Origin: Telmatactis stephensoni
Taxonomy: Eukaryota > Cnidaria > Anthozoa > Actiniaria > Isophelliidae
Reading direction: 5' to 3'
Assembly (NCBI GenBank): GCA_029948255.1
Contig: JALIZF010001405.1
Span: forward strand, 124,001 to 188,000
DNA length: 64,000 nucleotides
Made by a program: the position numbers and the translations under genes. This document shows, piece by piece, positions 10,901 to 22,697 of the stretch. Position 1 is the stretch's first letter; every line of letters starts with the position of its first letter. Below the pieces are notes generated by a model. The model was not told the DNA's origin. It did not search any database and worked only from the letters and a program-made list of their open reading frames with translations.

Positions 10901-13863
10901 TTGATTCTTTTGTGTGCAGGTAACTCAACCATACAGTATATCGAAAGTGGACTATTATTTAACAAACAATACCTTCAGTTTATTGTAGATGTGTCTGTAA
11001 TAAAGCTCCTTGTACAGGATAAGAAACACTTGATCTACAAGAAAACCATTCAAGGTATTTATAATCATGAGTTAGAGGTAGGAGACTAATAATACAATCA
11101 TGTAGTTTTTAAAGCAATTATGAAGTATAATTACAAATCTAGAAGTTCATCTACTGTATTTACACCCACACAAAAGCAGGGCAATGATTGTTTCAAAAGT
11201 GGGATTTCTACATTTCAACTCAGTCCTACCCATCCTACCCATACATAACAAGGCAAGAATTATTTTTAGGTAGGATTCTTATATATATATATTCAAATCA
11301 AGGATCATTACATCAGGAATCCACTGTAAATTGTTGGGCAAAACCACTTACCATCATCTACTAGAGGAGCAATATACTCAGCTTCAGGCCATGGTGACTT
11401 GTTAAAGTACCGTTCGGTTAGTCTGTTAAACCTATCAAATGCCAATAGTAGAGGAGTGGAATCAAATATCTGATATTATGTAACAAGGGATGAATGGAAA
11501 CTTGTGACACTGTATAAAAAGGGTGATAACTTACTGATGTTTCAACCCTTGGCCCTTTGTCGACTCTTTTTTTTTTGGTGTCATAAGTTTCCATTAATCC
11601 TTTGTTATATTTTATTGATGCAGCCAAAACTAGTTCACTCTCTAGTCTCCTTTTGATATTATGTATAGTTAACCCCCCCCCCCCCCCCCCCCAACCTTGT
11701 GTTACGTGGACACTTGTCTTGGCCCTGAGGGTTCAATGGAGGTTTACATGTACATGTAGCTTGGAAGTCAACTAAGTGGACCTGGTTGCACAAATGGTAG
11801 ATGGAGCAATCTTGGGAAATACCACCATTTTATTCCTCAATGCATAGTGCTATTTATCCTTTGTATAACAAGGGCTCAATGCTTACCCATTTTCATAAAT
11901 TAACTGGATGTCATGTAAGTTCTGAAATAGAACAATATACCATGCAATATCAATAAGATTTGCTATAATACAATAATTTGCTTCCCATTTCCTCTAAATT
12001 AAATATAATTTTCAATATTGCCCATTGGTCAACAGAATTAAAAATTATATAAGAATTATGAAGGCTTAATATCAGTATGTGCAAGGACGTACCATTTTGG
12101 ATTCTTTGGTATTGCAAAACAAACTTAAGGAAATATAGCATGGGAAATGTAACCTACAAATATACAAATATACATCCATGAATTCATATACCTGTTCAAT
12201 GATGTGTTTGTGAAAGAAGTGAATAAATCCCTTGATTTCCTCAGGAATGTTGTAATCAGGAAGAGTGTGCTCATCTAAAAATATTAACAGCTGTGATTAT
12301 TAAGGAACTTTTCTTTGATAGAATTACTTGAAAGTGTCATTTGCATTAATTTGTGCATATATGGATATCAATGGTACAGCCAGTACAATCTGGATAACTC
12401 AATCAAAGCTAGGAATGTCCAATATTCATTTTATTATAATCACTTTATTTTATTATTTTGATAAACAGTAATAAATTATTACTGTATTGTTATCATATTG
12501 AGACACTGGACTTTATTCAGTTGAAATGATTGAACAACTCTATAAATAAATATGATTAAAACAAAATAAAAGACTGATTTAGCGAAGATGACATGATGTG
12601 AGATGCGACGCCATCTGTTTTGATGAATTTTGTTCAAAATCACTATTGTGATGTCAAGAAGAGTATGCAAGCAAGCCAAACGAGTTCTTGTGTGGCAGCG
12701 TCACATATTGTGGCTGTCATGCAGTGAATGAATATGATATATTTGTTATCTTGTCCTGTTCTCTTATCGTGTCACATAAATAATAAAAAAATAAATAATA
12801 ATAAAATAAATAATAATCTTCTACAGCAGATCCACACTTTGAGAAGTACTACTTCTCTTCATTCAAATAGCAAAGATGCAGAATTAAAGAAGCAATTGAA
12901 ATTTGCCGACACGCTCCACAGCTCAATAACAAAGATGAATGCACTGATCTACCAAAGTCATACAATATACTTTTGAATATACCATATCCACTGAACAAAG
13001 GGAAGTAGTACTTTTCGAAACAGTGACAACAGTCATTTCAAACATAATTTGTCACCGTATGGTGTCGTCTTTCACATGACACCATATTTGTTAGACCTAT
13101 CTAAGAACACAATCCAGCATAAAACATATATTTGACTACTACAGTACAAAGCCCAATAGTATGATCAGCTTTTATCTATTTGCATACTTTTGACTAAGAA
13201 ATCAACCAATCAGCATCAAGAATTCTCTTATCTCTTATCAGTGTTACCCTCTCACCATCATCCAATTATTGAATGATGGTGAGACAAAACTGTGCAAATA
13301 CATTTATTTAACAGTGGTGTCAGTTTTGAGTTTTGCACTGTAAATATAGTATACTGATATGCAGTTATCTCTCTTATGATCCACTAACATTCCTAGTTAC
13401 AGAGATAGTTGCCATGATGTCCAGAACCAGACATGACCATGTAACATTTATTATCATACAACACAGGGAACCTACCATCATAATCTCCTTGGTACATATC
13501 TCCCTACAAATTCAAATACATTATAGGCATTAATTCCCACACTATCAAGTAACTGGAGTTGTATTGTACCTTTATATGTACTTGCAAGTTGTCATTTTTT
13601 AAGCGACGACGCGAAAAGTAGTGAGCCAAAAGAAAATACGACACATATACAGTATCATGAAGCTATATTGTCGTCGTTTATTGATGGTAATCCACAATAA
13701 GATCTTCATCAATACACTGCCACAATTATTCGGCCAAGAAAGGCACAGTATTTGTCCTAACGAAAAGCCAGAATCTTTAGAATCTGATGTTCATTTAAAA
13801 CAGTACATAAAGAGCAAAAGACCCTAAAAGACTTACCTCGTCGTCTTCTTGGTGTGAATACAT
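4363..13863 (-). CDS. EIF3L: Eukaryotic translation initiation factor 3 subunit L
   Basis: Core eIF3 subunit (PCI/PINT family) acting in 43S pre-initiation complex assembly in the cytoplasm. I placed 19 exons, from 5' to 3': 13837-13863 (ATG), 13476-13503, 12192-12274, 11887-11921, 11352-11431, 10973-11034, 10060-10123, 9718-9791, 9386-9466, 9072-9140, 7946-8206, 7517-7603, 6758-6820, 6500-6570, 6309-6405, 5438-5511, 5215-5311, 4594-4687 and 4363-4443. All junctions are GT-AG with matching phase. Diagnostic blocks include [55 protein letters not shown] and SEVDFYIDK then [10 protein letters not shown]. About 509 residues are seen; human eIF3L has about 564, with a longer N-terminus. Exon 4594-4687 is 94 nt where 93 is expected: an extra G in a GGG run breaks the frame between DAL and DGE. 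The last few codons are uncertain. Confidence 0.95.
4480..4592. repeat. (GAAT)n-type microsatellite
   Basis: Imperfect TGAATGAATGGGATAAATG repeats run up to the donor side of an eIF3L exon. Confidence 0.8.
4835..4960 (+). mobile_element. 3' tail of a non-LTR element with (AAAT)n
   Basis: A CTTGTAGGGGACCTTGGGTCCTATTGTAAATTTACC segment with short internal inverted repeats runs straight into TTCATTAAATAAATAAATAAA. Such a hairpin followed by a tetranucleotide tail is typical of CR1/L2-like LINE 3' ends and their SINE partners. No coding part is present. Confidence 0.5.
5784..6082. repeat. Foldback element with TATTTCAAAAAA ends, degenerate
   Basis: The left end TATAGCTATTTCAAAAAAGATTGACG is mirrored by CATCAACCTTTTTTAAAAATAACTATA at the right, and GATTGGTGATTGCATGACCGAAAGG pairs with CCTTTCAGTCGTGCAATCACCAATTG. 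Related to the elements at 19342 and 48243. It sits in an eIF3L intron. Confidence 0.65.
7634..7745. repeat. Short foldback element in an eIF3L intron
   Basis: CGTGCTTTTTGTATAGAAACATTCG is mirrored by CGAACGTTTCTATACAAAATGCACG about 40 bp later, and the outer AAAGTT/AACTTT also pair. Confidence 0.7.
8640..8830. repeat. Degenerate AGGCTCGGATTTT repeat
   Basis: The word (A/G)GGCTCG(G/C)A, often followed by TTTT, recurs at irregular spacing at least seven times within 190 bp of eIF3L intron. No inverted ends were seen. Confidence 0.65.
10275..10655. repeat. Composite GACGTCAAAATGTGG repeat, diverged copy
   Basis: Contains CAGATTCCAATTTCCTGTGTATCTGTACTTTAATAGATGCACAGATGATGTCAAAATGTGGTGAGAAC with a partly inverted second arm, then two CCAATCAGAG boxes (about 10542 and 10618). 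Same order as in the copies at 19753 and 29965, but more diverged. Confidence 0.7.
10745..10962. repeat. Near-perfect foldback element in an eIF3L intron
   Basis: TAGCCCACTTTCGATATATGGTTGAG and GGCTCTGGGGAATAATGCTTAGTGGTGCG on the left are mirrored by CGCACTACTAAGCATTATTCCCCAGAGCC and CTCAACCATACAGTATATCGAAAGTGGACTA on the right. Confidence 0.85.
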
Positions 13864-14889
13864 GCTATTAAAACCACAAACTAATAATTTTTAGCAAAGA
13901 AATACCGGCAATTGAGAGATGAATATCGAATCAGAAAAGAACATGTGAGCTTGGTAGCCAGGCCGAAAAATTTCAAACGTACCCTATCCCTTCCCTAGAC
14001 TTTTTTTTCTTAGGGATGGGTGCCTCGGGAGGCAGGATAACACGTTTACGAGCGACCAACAAAAAACAAAAATCAATTTTATTTGCATAAATCAGACACA
14101 GAGAGCATAAATTATGCTCTCTACGTGACACATAGCTAATTAGCTCTAGTCGGTCTTCCGAACTGAAAACAAACAAACAAACAAAAAAGAAAAAAGAACA
14201 AGAAGAAGGAAAAACGAACAAACAAACAAACAAACAAAGAAAGAAAAATGCAACATAAAACAACACCAAAATAACCCAAACATGTTCACTCTTGACTGAG
14301 TTCAACACCTTTTTTGTTTTAATTGTTATTTTCTTCATTAAAAAGTTATTGTTATTCTCCGCATTTCCTATTTTTCTTCAATTTTTCATATATTTTTCCT
14401 CTCTTTATTCATTCTCTTTGCTCCTTTTCTTTCACTTTCCTTTCTTTCACGTGAACAGTGCATGTCACATTTATGCATTTCATGACGGATCACCTGATAT
14501 GACGTCACTTAATTGTTCTATGAATACAAAAGCAGTGAAGTCGAAACACCCGTTTGTTGTTTAAATCCTTCAAGATTTGTTCACTGGACACTTTCGCTCT
14601 GGACTGTTTGTAAAAGACGTCCTTACCTTCCAAGAAGAAAATTGGTCAGATCCTGGAAGCCAAAAAGAAGTCTAAAGCAGTGAACTGGTCTTGGTTGTTT
14701 TCGCTTGTCAGATTTGTGGTCTGGCTCAAGGCCATATTGCGTGACAGCTCGAAAAAATTTTTTTGCTGACAGTAATTTTCCTGAAAAAGTATTTCCGATT
14801 TTGGTTTCTTGCGATCTTCTCATTTCACGTCCACGGGAGAGGATATATTCCACCATTTGAAGAGCACCAGCAATATTAATTTACTCGAA
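13864..14889. promoter_or_regulatory. Divergent intergenic region between eIF3L and receptor A
   Basis: About 1 kb between the eIF3L start codon (minus strand) and the receptor A start codon (plus strand). It contains CAAACAAACAAA and GAAAAA/TTTTTC tracts (about 14160-14250, 14330-14450), a CACGTG at 14449-14454 and a TGACGTCA-like site near 14500. Both promoters should lie here. I see no exon. Confidence 0.4.
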
Positions 14890-17336
14890 ATGTTTATTCT
14901 ATGGTCGATGGTCATATTTTTTGGCCTTGGGTGTTCGACATGTGCTGCCTTCCCAACTCAATGCAAGAAAGACGGTTTCTTCGACCCCCTTAAGCAGATG
15001 TATTTGTCGTGTACGGAGTGCACAGTCGAAAGGCAAGCAAGTTGCCGTGAGTGCTGTCCATCATCAGATCAAGGTAATTTTACATGGGGTTAGTTCTATA
15101 GCTGCTTTAAATAATTTGACAGCGTTGGATTTCCGATCGAAGCCAATTTTTTTATTTTCATGAGCGAGACATCATTTAACACTGCAAACTGTAGCAAAAT
15201 TTTGAATTAGGTCCCATTCTTAGAGGTTGTTTTTGAGTTAGAATTTTCTTGGCATTGCAATACGTGATATTATATCAAATTTCTGATTCCAATCATGTAT
15301 TGCTTGTTTACATTTAAAAAACGCTTTCAACTGAGAATGATTTTGGAAACCGGATATGGCATTAGCATAAAAATTCTCATAACTTTGCATAAAAGCAATC
15401 TGAAAAATGGTATCCCTGTTGGGTTATGGATATTTTTTTTGGTTGTTTACAAGTCATATTAAATATTGGTTACATTTTAACCAATTAGGCTAGCTAGTTC
15501 AGATGCCATTGTCTTCAATTCTAAATATAGCTATTTTGTACTCAGCTTGCCTAGTGTGCTGAATGCCTAGGCCATTATTAATCCAACTAGCAGCACCAAA
15601 TTTATTTTTTACTTTGAACTTTCCTTGTGCAGCACATGGCTGGTAACAATTACAGAAGTTTTTTAAATCTGATGAAATTTGGTTGCTGTGTTGCATAAAC
15701 CATAAACCATTTGGTTGTTTTGGGTTTTCCCCATAGGGTGTCCCAGTTTGAATAAGGTAGTGAAAGTTGATATGGAGGTTAAATAAAGAATGGATCATGA
15801 TATAATAGTCCAGTTTTCAGTTACTAGAGACCGCTGAACTTCCTGACAAAAGGCGCATTTATACAGGGCTAGCCTCCTTTTCAAGCAAGATCCATGGGAG
15901 TAAATTCGATTTTTGTTGTTGTTCTTTATAAAACAAAAATTGAGTTTACTCCCATGGGTCTTTTTTGAAAAGGAGGCTATCCCTGTATAAATGCGCCTTT
16001 TGTCAGGAAGTTCAGTGGTCTCTAGTAGTTGGAAACTGCACGGACTATTTAGAATAATAATTATTCTAAATTATATCATTCTTTATTGCTTTATTTTTTC
16101 ATCAACTCTACCCCATCCCACCCCCCCCCCCCCCAAAACAAAAAACCAAAAAAAAAAACAAAACAAAAAAACAAAAAAAACAAAAAAAACTTTCACTACC
16201 TAGACCCAGGAAGTAATCTTAAATTCAATTTGGCTTTGGATAAGGAAGACTGCATCCTGAACTAAGCTCAATCCCTAGAGGTCTTAGTCATAAATTCAAT
16301 TTGGCTTTGAAGACTGCACCCTGAACTGATTGAACAAAAGGCAACAATTTAGTTCATCGAAAAGAATACGATTTACATGTAATAGGCCTTTATTTTAGCA
16401 TTTTCCTTAAGTACATTTGTAGCAAGTCTTGCAGTTATGACTCTCCTTTTTTTTTCCCCATTATTGGAGCTAGTCTCTATGGGTTATCCCTGTTGGCATT
16501 TGATCGATAAAGTTGTAAATAAAATAATAAATAAAAAGAATCTTTATATTTAGAATTTGTTTTTACTGAACCATCATCTGCCATATAATTTTGAGCAAAA
16601 GTGTTAAGTCCTGTGAATACCTAATTTGTTTGTTTGGCTTTGTTCATTCACACCTTCCTGGTTCATTATTCATGTGTATTATAATTTCTTGCCTTTCTAC
16701 TGACTGCTACTAAAACCCTAAAGAATATTCTATATGCAATCAATGCTGACCAGGGGGTTTGAGGGGGAGGGGGGTGAGGTTAGATTGGGTAGCTAACCAC
16801 CCCATATTATTTATTAATTTTACAGCAAATTTAAGAATAATTCTAAACCTTTCACTAATAAATAATTGAAATATGTAATATTGCAACATTTGTTTGTTTC
16901 TGTTCTGATATTAATTTTTTTAAATTAAATTAATTTTTAAATTGAATTGACAGAACCAACTGACTCATCTAACCATGACCCAGAAAAACTCAACACGGTA
17001 ACAGAACCATCAGTGTTGTATAATGCCAACAGGAGTAAATACCACATAGTGGGTCTGTTTTTCCATATTCTTATTATTGTGATGGTTGCCGGCACCATGT
17101 CAACAATTGTCTGTATTGGATGCAAAGTTGCCAAGGACAGACGGACAGCTCAATGCTGTGCTGACAGGGACAACCATTGCATCAATCATGATGCTGCAAT
17201 TATACAAGAAGTATTCACTGCTAGAGATGCAACACAACAAGGAAACACTCACAACTATCCAAGTACATCGACCACAAATCTAGCTGCAAGCATTCCAGTG
17301 AAACATCTCCCAGGACAAGACCATGCAGTGCTATGA
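14890..17336 (+). CDS. BCMA-like single-cysteine-module TNF-receptor-type membrane protein A
   Basis: Two exons, 14890-15073 and 16954-17336, joined GT-AG with a split Glu codon, give 188 residues. Residues 1-20 are a hydrophobic signal peptide. Residues 25-56 form one cysteine module: C25, C41, C44, C52, C55, C56, with FFDPL at 30-34. Human BCMA, TACI and BAFF-R have a similar short module in which an aromatic-D-x-L hairpin contacts the ligand; D32-x-L34 matches that. Residues 92-116 are a membrane helix (HIVGLFFHILIIVMVAG region), followed by a Cys-rich juxtamembrane stretch and a tail of about 70 residues with no death domain. The start was chosen because the signal peptide follows it directly; the frame is open upstream to 14809. 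It is next to a paralogue of the same size. Ligand and signalling role are inferred. Confidence 0.7.
15809..16036. repeat. Near-perfect foldback element in intron 1 of receptor A
   Basis: CAGTTTTCAGTTACTAGAGACCGCTGAACTTCC and AAAAGGCGCATTTATACAGGG on the left are mirrored by CCCTGTATAAATGCGCCTTTT and GGAAGTTCAGTGGTCTCTAGTAGTTGGAAACTG on the right. The inner arms pair around CCATGGGAGTAAA. It is a long non-autonomous hairpin element. Confidence 0.9.
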
Positions 17337-18453
17337 TGCAGTTGCTATAGCAACATGATTACTAAAGACACAAGACAGGAGCTTTTGGCTCAGTTGCAAG
17401 AGAAAACAAATATTGCAAGCTTTATAGTTGCATATATATGTATAGTTTTTAAAGCGTACACCAATTAATTTCATCGTTCATTTGTGATACATATATAGAA
17501 CAGAGTTTATACAAGACAGAGATATAGCCCACAAATATATAAAACAAAAAAACTATTAAGAAAATTTTATAAAAAGATGGACATTAATTGATTCAATATA
17601 GATTGAAAAAATCTTGGCAGTTTATAGCTAGACAATAAGCTACATGAAGCTGTTAAAAACTCAGTTCCAGTGAGTAAAAAATCATTTCTAATCTTTATTT
17701 AGTCACAATTTTGATTTGATTTGACCAGACTTGATCAAGTTGTTTGTCGATACTTCGAGACGCAGACTTTGACCCCTATCAGTTGTGCATACATTGCAGA
17801 AAAACTTGTACTCTTGTTATATCCGATCCCTATCAATGTTCTCGTTCGTTCTCTCGCGTCTAAGCTTGGTAGAATGCTTACAAGGTCCCTAACGTCTTCG
17901 AGAAATATGAAAAGTAAGTTTTTCCAAAAGATTGATTCAGAAGTATTAAAATATAAAACGATTTAAGAGTTATTAAAACTTCCGAGAGTCGACGGCGAGG
18001 TTAATCTTGGAAGCTGATGTAATACACGAGGTTATTGCATTGTCACCGACTTGGTATTCATGACATTTGGTACCCCACTGAGCTTCAGAAGTAAATCACA
18101 AAATCATAGAGAATAATCTCGTTTATTATATAACTATGACGTAATTTTACCATATAAGGATGAGAGCCCTACAAGCGTTGTATACGGTGATATATCAAAA
18201 ATTACTAAACGAACAGTTTGAAATAACACGACAAATAATACTTTCGTTTTGCAAAGTCCCAAAGTTGGCGAATTTTAAACATTTCGCATGATAAGGGAAT
18301 CCCCCCACTTGGGCGGACGTCACGGAAATGACTCGGCAGGTTGGACCAATCAGAAACCGCGTAGCTGACCATTATCTATACAAAGTTGAACTTAAAGTTA
18401 GTTTTGCCCAGAAAGCCTTTCCAACAACATCGATCGGATTTTATAGCGAAAGG
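17337..18453. other. Spacer between the two receptor genes
   Basis: 3' flank of receptor A and promoter region of receptor B. I see no exon and no clear AATAAA just after the receptor A stop codon. Confidence 0.35.
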
Positions 18454-20311
18454 ATGGTTTATTACGTGGTTATTTCGTTGCTATTAGTTCACGTCGTACG
18501 AGCGAGGCCAGCGAGTGATGTAAAATCCGAATGCGTACGAGGAGAGAAATTCTACGATGAAGTAGCGTTTACGTGGCATTCCTGTCGCATTTGCCAAGAA
18601 CCAGAAGGAACAGTATTCACGCAACAATGCAACGAGTGCTGTAAAGGTTTGTGTTTATGTGTTGTCCTCACGTACTTTGTATTAAACAATTTGCAATCGG
18701 AAGATATTACAGAAATCACACGTAATGAAATAGCAAACATAGTAAAATAGTAATACATAACATATATATGTTATTATTGATGATGATGTCATCTTTGTGA
18801 TGATTAACTGCGTCATTTTAACTCGTGGATACGCACATCATTTTAACTCGTGGATTAAACAATGCTGTAATCTCCATTTTGGGGGAACGAGATTAAGGAC
18901 GCACCATCATGAGTTTTTTGAACAGCTCAAGACAAAAATCAAATTGGATATCAAAACAAAGGTCTTGATTTTTAGTTTTGTAGAAAAAAATTACAACTTA
19001 ATTATATGTTCTAAGTTTTTGGTGGGATTATTTTCGTTTTCGTAGCTGCGCGGAAACCAACACCGAAGCCAACATTAAAGGAACGTCGACCTATCACAAC
19101 CATGGTAAACGTCACTGCACCGCCTTTGAATACCACAGATATCCCATCAGTGAATGACCAGCTACCAACTGTTTACCGTAAGACACCAGAAGATAACCCA
19201 TACTACCTGGCGATTGGTCTGATAGCAGCTGGATTTGTTTTATTTGTGTCAATTATAATTTCTGCTGCAATCGTTATAGTCAGATGCCAATCGAGATATT
19301 CAGGTGTGTTGCACTGATTTGAGAAATTTGATCGCGAAACTGATATATACTATACTTATTTCAAAAAACGTGGTCTCGGTTCAAAGCAGCAAGCGCCAAG
19401 GCAAACCCGAAATGAATGCTGGTTTTGTGCTGCTAATAATCGATAATGTTTTCAAATCAGACTTGTTATCAAAAGAATTGAGTGCGGTATACTAGCAAGG
19501 ACTTGAAAATGTTCACATTTTGTAATTAGTTCAATAGAAACGAGTCTGATTTGAATGCATTACAAACAAAACCAGCATTCATTTCGGTTTTGGCTTGACG
19601 CTTGTTGCTCTGAACCGCGACAACATTTTTTGAAATAAGTGTATATCCACGTACAGAGTCTGATGTGTGTAAAAAAATATTGCATGTTGTGTCGCAAGTG
19701 CATGATATCACGGCAACCATTTTGGGTAGGTACTTCATGTGTTGTAGATTTAACAAATAGATTCCATTTTTCCGTGCGTCTGTACTCTAATCGATGCACA
19801 GATGACGTCAAAATGTGGTGAGAACAAAAAAGTACGCCACGAGACGATTCTATTTATCGAAACATTCCAACCAATCAGAGCGCGCGTAAGATTCGATGAC
19901 ACCATCTATGTGTATGTACTCTAATCACACATGGTTCAGTTCGACCAATCAGAGCGCGCGTAATATGCTAATTATTATATAAAATACTATTAATACTAAG
20001 CCTGACCCTAACCCTAGCCCTAACCCTACGACACATGAAGTACCAACTGGTCATTTTGGACGAGCTTCACCACAACATCTCTCATTTCCTCATCTGTTGT
20101 TCTTGGCTCTAAGTCCAGCCGATTGTTTTCGATTCTAAATGTATGAGCTTAATTTCTATAACAGTATCTTATTATTATTATTTTTCTAGAGATATCAAGA
20201 ACGCCGGACAAGCCAGTAGAATGCACTGAACCCTGCGAACACCCTTCCTCCAGCTGGTGGAAGTGGTTTATCTTTCCATCGCGTAATAATCCAGAAGAGA
20301 CAGCCGTGTAG
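18454..20311 (+). CDS. BCMA-like single-cysteine-module TNF-receptor-type membrane protein B
   Basis: Three exons, 18454-18646, 19046-19303 and 20190-20311, join in phase and give 190 residues. Residues 1-17 are a signal peptide (YYVVISLLLVHVV core). The module has C27, C44, C47, C59, C62, C63 with KFYDEV at 32-37, the same layout as receptor A (C-x15/16-C-x2-C-x7/11-C-x2-CC). The stalk is rich in Pro and Thr with possible N-glycosites (NVT 86, NTT 93). The membrane helix is about 118-143. The short cytoplasmic tail contains PVECTE, which fits the PxExx(aromatic/acidic) pattern of TRAF6-binding sites, and a WWKWF patch. Receptor A ends after two exons; B has an extra tail exon. Tandem duplication is inferred from size, layout and orientation. 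Confidence 0.7.
19342..19652. repeat. Foldback element with TATTTCAAAAAA ends, in intron 2 of receptor B
   Basis: TATACTTATTTCAAAAAACGTGGTCTCGGTTCAAAGCAGCAAGCG at the left is mirrored by CGCTTGTTGCTCTGAACCGCGACAACATTTTTTGAAATAAGTGTATA at the right. Inner arms AACCCGAAATGAATGCTGGTTTTGT and AAACAAAACCAGCATTCATTTCGG also pair. Same terminal sequence as the elements at 5784 and 48243. Confidence 0.85.
19753..19985. repeat. Composite GACGTCAAAATGTGG repeat
   Basis: Starts with ATAGATTCCATTTTTCCGTGCG, then CTGTACTCTAATCGATGCACAGATGACGTCAAAATGTGGTGAGAAC, then ACATTCCAACCAATCAGAGCGCGCGTAA and a second TTCGACCAATCAGAGCGCGCGTAATATGC. Nearly identical blocks are at 29965-30310 in opposite order. Confidence 0.85.
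19998..20027 (-). repeat. Short interstitial telomere-like repeat
   Basis: CCTGACCCTAACCCTAGCCCTAACCCTACG: about four CCCTAA-type units with one variant. TTAGGG is the usual animal telomere unit. Confidence 0.6.
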
Positions 20312-20351
20312 TTAATAATGACCAGCCAGTATAGCAGATTCTAGACTTATT

Positions 20352-20465
20352 TTTGACTTATACATTCCATAAGTCGCTTTTCGCCACTCAGTTGGGCTTC
20401 CTGTGGTAGTCGCGACCAACCCAGCAGAAAAGAGCGAAAAGTACGATTTATGGAATCAGTCTAAG
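20352..20465. repeat. Foldback element after receptor B
   Basis: ACTTATACATTCCATAAGTCGCTTTTCGC is mirrored by GCGAAAAGTACGATTTATGGAATCAGTCTAAG, with a GGTTGG/CCAACC pair inside. Confidence 0.75.
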
Positions 20466-20557
20466 CGGATTGTGACTGTGAAGATCGAGGAGCCATGTTC
20501 CGTACTTAGGGACGCGGAGAACTGTTAGTTGGTCGGACTATGAAGGCGTCATCTTGG

Positions 20558-20618
20558 TGGGATTGGGGGGGGGGGGGGGGGGGGTGAGGGTCATCTTGGT
20601 GGGGCGGGGGGGGGGGAG
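20558..20618. repeat. Poly-G tracts
   Basis: Two long G runs separated by TGAGGGTCATCTTGGTGGGGC, itself duplicated from GTCATCTTGGTGGGATT. Could form G-quadruplexes and is a likely assembly weak point. Confidence 0.75.
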
Positions 20619-20984
20619 GCTCAAGAATACATTTCTATCTCAAAATTATTGGGAAAAAATCCAGACAACAGATACTTTAACTTTCATATATTGGAAAATA
20701 TGACAGCATCATGTCACCAAATTCTTTTGAAAACAAAACAGGCAAGACATTGAACTCCTTTATGATGACTGTCGTTTTGCCGCGAGAGCGCATACAGATT
20801 TGGAGAGAAAAAGAAATTGAAGCATGGAACATATGATTAGAATGACATTAGGCCTTACTTTTTGTCTCTGTAGAATACAGTAGTTTTTATTTCGATGAAC
20901 TGCGTCATCAGCCCGATTTGATTCAGCATGATTTAATAATATTTAAAAATATCACTATTACTCCAAGAGGGAACAGAGTGATTT

Positions 20985-21292
20985 TAATTTGACCGTGAAA
21001 GAAAAATGACTATATATTTAGTTTGTAGTAGTAGATAAGAAACAAGAAAACAATGGCTTTAGAGTCTACTACCAAACTATTAGTTTGTCTATATTCCTTC
21101 ATGGTCAAATGAAAAGCATGCACTCTAGCCGATTTCTGAGTTACACTTCACTTGCCACATACAGAAGTATCAAGACGAGGCTACGTGCGTGCATATAAAG
21201 CTCAGTCATTCGTAACAAGACAAAATTAAGTTTTAGCACGTAGCCTCGTTCTAAATCCTTTGTAAGTGGCAGGTGAAGCATATCTCGGAACC
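20985..21292. repeat. Two adjacent foldback elements
   Basis: First pair: TTTGACCGTGAAAGAAAAATGACTATATATTTAGTTTG with CAAACTATTAGTTTGTCTATATTCCTTCATGGTCAAA (about 20988-21106). Second pair: TTTCTGAGTTACACTTCACTTGCCAC and GACGAGGCTACGTGC with GCACGTAGCCTCGTTC and GTGGCAGGTGAAGCATATCTCGGAA (about 21132-21290). Confidence 0.8.
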
Positions 21293-21525
21293 GAACTATT
21301 AGTTGATGCTAAATTTTGTACATTTCATGCTTTCTAGTTTACATCTATAACATTCATTAATTTAAATCATTAACATTACAGATTTGCCTAGGTGTGTAAA
21401 TTATGATATTGAAGAATCAAAAAATAGATCAGAAAATATACATTAAAATTTAAAATATCGTTTGTAACAAACTTAAACATTTGTTAACTTTTCGCTATGC
21501 ATGTAGATAGTGGTCCGGACGCTAG

Positions 21526-21672
21526 AGTAGAATTCGTATGACCGTGACAACGGCACCGCACGGTCACGGCACGGTTACGGAATGAATTTTGAATGTTTTT
21601 ATAGACAACACGGCAGTGACACGGTCACGGCACGGCGCGGTACGTTTCACATTCATATACGAAATCTGCTCC
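21526..21672. repeat. Dispersed CCGTGACCG repeat, copy 2
   Basis: GAGTAGAATTCGTATGACCGTGACAACGGCACCGCACGGTCACGG at the left; CACGGCGCGGTACGTTTCACATTCATATACGAAATCTGCTC at the right. Compared with the copy at 3173 it is in the opposite orientation. Confidence 0.8.
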
Positions 21673-21674
21673 TA

Positions 21675-22565
<891 letters not shown>

Positions 22566-22697
22566 CAATATGCACTGAGCAGAGATGGCGTGCAAACGTG
22601 CTCTGTACGTGTAGTCAGTTTTATTGCTATTTTCTTACTCGAGTCGTCATTTAACTTCACCGTATTGATATAGTTAAGTCCTTGTTGTGCAAGTATA

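Noticed and set aside
19998..20027. Possible chromosome-end or fusion point from CCCTAA units
   Set aside because: Only about four units, one variant, with genes on both sides.
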